Shown in pieces: positions 31,925 to 33,772 of a stretch of DNA of 33,772 bases. The stretch's first letter is position 1. Each line of letters opens with the position of its first letter. Both the position numbers and the translations under genes were made by a program. This stretch comes from Pirellulales bacterium (GTDB taxonomy: Bacteria > Planctomycetota > Planctomycetia > Pirellulales > S012-138), in assembly GCA_028066245.1 (NCBI GenBank), contig JALCBR010000052.1:1-33772 (forward strand). The letters run 5' to 3'. The notes beneath the pieces are model-generated. The model had not been told where the DNA came from. It did no database searches and was given only the letters and a program-made list of their open reading frames with translations.

Positions 31925-32770
31925 CTATAGCTGACAGATGAGGCAGCCTTCTTCCCTGCCCGGATCGTCGTCAAATTCCACGTCCGTTAGAATCTGGACC
32001 AACTTCGTCGCCTTCCTCTTCTTGCTCTTTTTATCCTTCCACTGGCGCTCGATCTCCGCCATCCGTTCTGGTTTCTCAAGCTCTTCAAGCGGCTCGTCGC
32101 CACACCAGTAGAATGCACTGCCGCCGCCGTCAATGTGTTCTGAATACTTTAACTGTTCGTGCTCATACGCCTTGGCCAGCTCAAAGAGTTCGGGATACGT
32201 TTGCTTGAGCCGTACCCATTCGATTTTCTGCTGGTAGAAGCAGAAGTAGCAACCGGACCGAGTTCTGCCCCAGTCTGTGTACTTTGGCAACCCCAATCCC
32301 GACTCCTCCAAGATGCGGATCACATCTTCATACACAATGCCATCTTCGCGGAACGGAAAGACAGTCTCTACGTTCGGCTTTGCACTGATGTAACCAGACC
32401 GGCTCTCGTCGGCACGAAGCGCGATGTAGTTCACAACTGGGTCATCGCCAATCCACTGTTCAAACGGCTTGAGCTTCAGATTCTTGGTGCACCATCGCCG
32501 CATGTTTGACGGAATCATCCCACGGTAAACTTTGAGCCAATGGTCGAATCCCTTCTTCGGATTGCTTTTCAGGATCGGTTTACCAAGGAGGGCTTCCAGC
32601 CGGTCGAGGTACTCGTAGGTCTCGTCGAGTTCCATAAAGGTGTCATGGAAGATGTACTCCATCTCGGGAACGCGGTCGCGCATGTAAATCGCCAGTGCTG
32701 CGCTATCCTTTCCACCGGAGAGGCTCAAGATGTGTCTAGCGTCTCGTGTTGCGGCGTTCCTCGTCATCAC
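31925..32770 (-). CDS. DndC/SspD-like ATP pyrophosphatase (PAPS reductase family)
   Basis: This 281-aa adenine-nucleotide alpha-hydrolase has the PP-loop LSLSGGKDSAALA (residues 16-28). Cys94 (MRRWCTK), the pair Cys174/Cys177 (RSGCYFCFY) and the C-terminal pair Cys276/Cys279 (EGCLICQL) could hold an iron-sulfur cluster. The family activates a substrate by adenylation before sulfur or phosphate transfer. DndC is usually longer, about 500 aa. The short form resembles SspD or the PAPS-reductase-like proteins of BREX-type systems. It overlaps the upstream gene by 4 bp (ATGA), so the two are coupled. Confidence 0.8.
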   Translation of the reverse strand: MMTRNAATRDARHILSLSGGKDSAALAIYMRDRVPEMEYIFHDTFMELDETYEYLDRLEALLGKPILKSNPKKGFDHWLKVYRGMIPSNMRRWCTKNLKLKPFEQWIGDDPVVNYIALRADESRSGYISAKPNVETVFPFREDGIVYEDVIRILEESGLGLPKYTDWGRTRSGCYFCFYQQKIEWVRLKQTYPELFELAKAYEHEQLKYSEHIDGGGSAFYWCGDEPLEELEKPERMAEIERQWKDKKSKKRKATKLVQILTDVEFDDDPGREEGCLICQL

Positions 32771-33772
32771 GCTTCCTTCGGCAGTTCGACTTCAGTTGGC
32801 GCAAGTTCCAAGATATTCAGCGCGATCGGCGGGCCTGACCCAAAGTTCGACGTGTAATCTGCCGCCAAATATACCCAAAGAAGTCTCGCGTCGATTTCCA
32901 CGCGGGCACCCGTTCTTGGCAGCGACCGCGGCGACTCAACCGACGCCAACCATTCTTTATGTGCTTCGCCAATCTGCTGAATCTTGCGTCTGCGTGTGTG
33001 CAGCCCAGTCAACTGTCCTTCGAGCTTCTTAAGCTGATTGTTGGCCCCCTTGAGATCTTCAGGCGACAATCCGTCAGCTTCGACGGCAGCTTTCGCCGTT
33101 TCGATCGCGGCGACCAAATCAGCTTCTGGGTCATCAAGTGTCGCTTGGACGCGATCCGCGGACCTCACCAACGCGAGGATCGTGGATTTCGATAGGACGA
33201 AATGCTCTGTGTACTGCTCCTCGCCGGTCCGCTTATGAATCAGCTGCACTCCGTTGCGAACGACTTCAAGTTCACTCCATTTACCATCGTCTTTGGCGCA
33301 GCAGATCGCCACGGAACGCCAGCGAGCCATGGGAGGCTGCACAGGCATGCCGATTCGTGTGATATGGTTTGCGAAGGACTTTTGTAGTTCAAGCGCGTAC
33401 GGCAAGGCCAAACGCGTTTTCCGGTCGTAATGCTCGGCTTCTAACCACTCGCCGCACTCACTGTATTTCTTCCAAATCGCTTTTTGGTGCGTCCAGTTGA
33501 TTCGATAAACGCAGCCATCGTCCGGATGCAAGAAAGGTTGCGTGCACATCGACGCACTGTCTGGATCGTCATCAATCGGCTGCAACCGACCGTACTCGAA
33601 GAGAACGTATCGGTCGGCCGGAAAACTCCTGTTCGACTTTGGCGAGTACGCGAGATCGCACGCAGCATTCAAGACGATTAGAACTTCCTTCAAGGAACCT
33701 TCCCCGTCGCGGCGGAAAAACATGTCGCCTAGGCTCAGATGCAAGTCAGTACCTTCTTCGCCAGAGCGAGGG
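32767..33772 (-). CDS. Unknown defence-island protein, 5' end beyond the window
   Basis: The frame is open to the window edge and continues upstream of the TTG at 33744 (read as SGEEGTDLHLSLGDMFF), so the gene is incomplete and that TTG is unlikely to be the start. Visible features are VLIVLNAACDLAYSP (a hydrophobic strand with a CDL motif), LPYALELQKSFANHITRIGMP, and a coiled-coil-like stretch around LKGANNQLKKLEGQLTGLHTRR. A C-terminal domain of about 60 residues follows. I do not recognise the family. Translational coupling to the DndC/SspD-like gene indicates a shared pathway. It could be part of the DNA-modification machinery or a response-regulator-like sensor. Confidence 0.6.
   Translation of the reverse strand, partial: PRSGEEGTDLHLSLGDMFFRRDGEGSLKEVLIVLNAACDLAYSPKSNRSFPADRYVLFEYGRLQPIDDDPDSASMCTQPFLHPDDGCVYRINWTHQKAIWKKYSECGEWLEAEHYDRKTRLALPYALELQKSFANHITRIGMPVQPPMARWRSVAICCAKDDGKWSELEVVRNGVQLIHKRTGEEQYTEHFVLSKSTILALVRSADRVQATLDDPEADLVAAIETAKAAVEADGLSPEDLKGANNQLKKLEGQLTGLHTRRRKIQQIGEAHKEWLASVESPRSLPRTGARVEIDARLLWVYLAADYTSNFGSGPPIALNILELAPTEVELPKEA

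Noticed and set aside
1-33772. CRISPR arrays, tRNA and rRNA genes
   Set aside because: No regularly spaced identical repeats of CRISPR type and no tRNA- or rRNA-like sequence were seen. The direct repeats present are iterons or operators.

Overview
The window looks like accessory DNA of a planctomycete. The evidence is the style of the proteins (replication initiators, the orphan OmpR-type winged-helix protein, a DUF6933-like protein), the GC-rich spacers, and two copies of an RNA-plus-protein locus of a kind I associate with that phylum. I see no rRNA, tRNA or core housekeeping genes. The content is plasmid maintenance, recombination and defence genes.

Layout. (1) 1-4800: a 5'-truncated subtilisin-like protease; a RepB/ParB-like gene translationally coupled to a large serine recombinase; an orphan winged-helix regulator with phased GGTTTGA boxes between it and the recombinase. 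(2) 4990-11261: replicon module A, made of parB and parA on the minus strand, a divergent rep, an iteron array (probable oriV), a small convergent gene, a ~1.6 kb structured RNA, and a 231-aa basic protein. (3) 11492-19345: cargo and mobile DNA. This holds a small Cys-containing protein, a tyrosine integrase, a DUF6933-like pair, a 3.48 kb recombinase-in-trio (RIT) element that truncates an ArdC-like antirestriction gene, and a hypothetical gene. (4) 19584-26091: replicon module B, with parB, parA, rep, an iteron array, a DnaQ-like exonuclease, a second structured RNA and a second copy of the basic protein. (5) 26094-33772: a DNA-phosphorothioation-type defence island, with the Dnd-associated putative methyltransferase, an HsdR_N-P-loop NTPase fusion, a DndA-type cysteine desulfurase, a DndC/SspD-like ATP pyrophosphatase, and an unknown gene cut by the window end.

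Main discovery. Both large non-coding stretches (about 8952-10565 and 23900-25440) are the same structured RNA. Each carries an unmistakable group II intron domain V (9141-9174 and 24073-24107) followed by a domain VI with a bulged adenosine 7 nt from an AT end (9274 and 24200). These lie at the 5' end of the RNA, not the 3' end. The domain I-III-like body comes afterwards. This is a circularly permuted group II intron, an architecture expected to release the RNA between the splice sites as a circle. Many helices have changed on both arms between the two copies while loops stay constant. Each RNA runs directly into a conserved basic protein of 216-231 aa that is not a reverse transcriptase and occupies the position equivalent to domain IV, where intron-encoded proteins sit. 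From memory, permuted group II introns have been reported in bacteria. What appears new here is the conserved cassette parB-parA-rep-iterons-permuted intron-basic protein, found twice in diverged form. This suggests the RNA and protein travel with, and may serve, this plasmid family.

The two replicon modules differ in protein and iteron sequence. They nevertheless share iteron spacing (33 and 35 bp) and a 15-bp palindrome near parA, consistent with fusion of two related plasmids. I could not run folding, homology or covariation software. Family names are from recognition and functions of unknown proteins are marked as inference.
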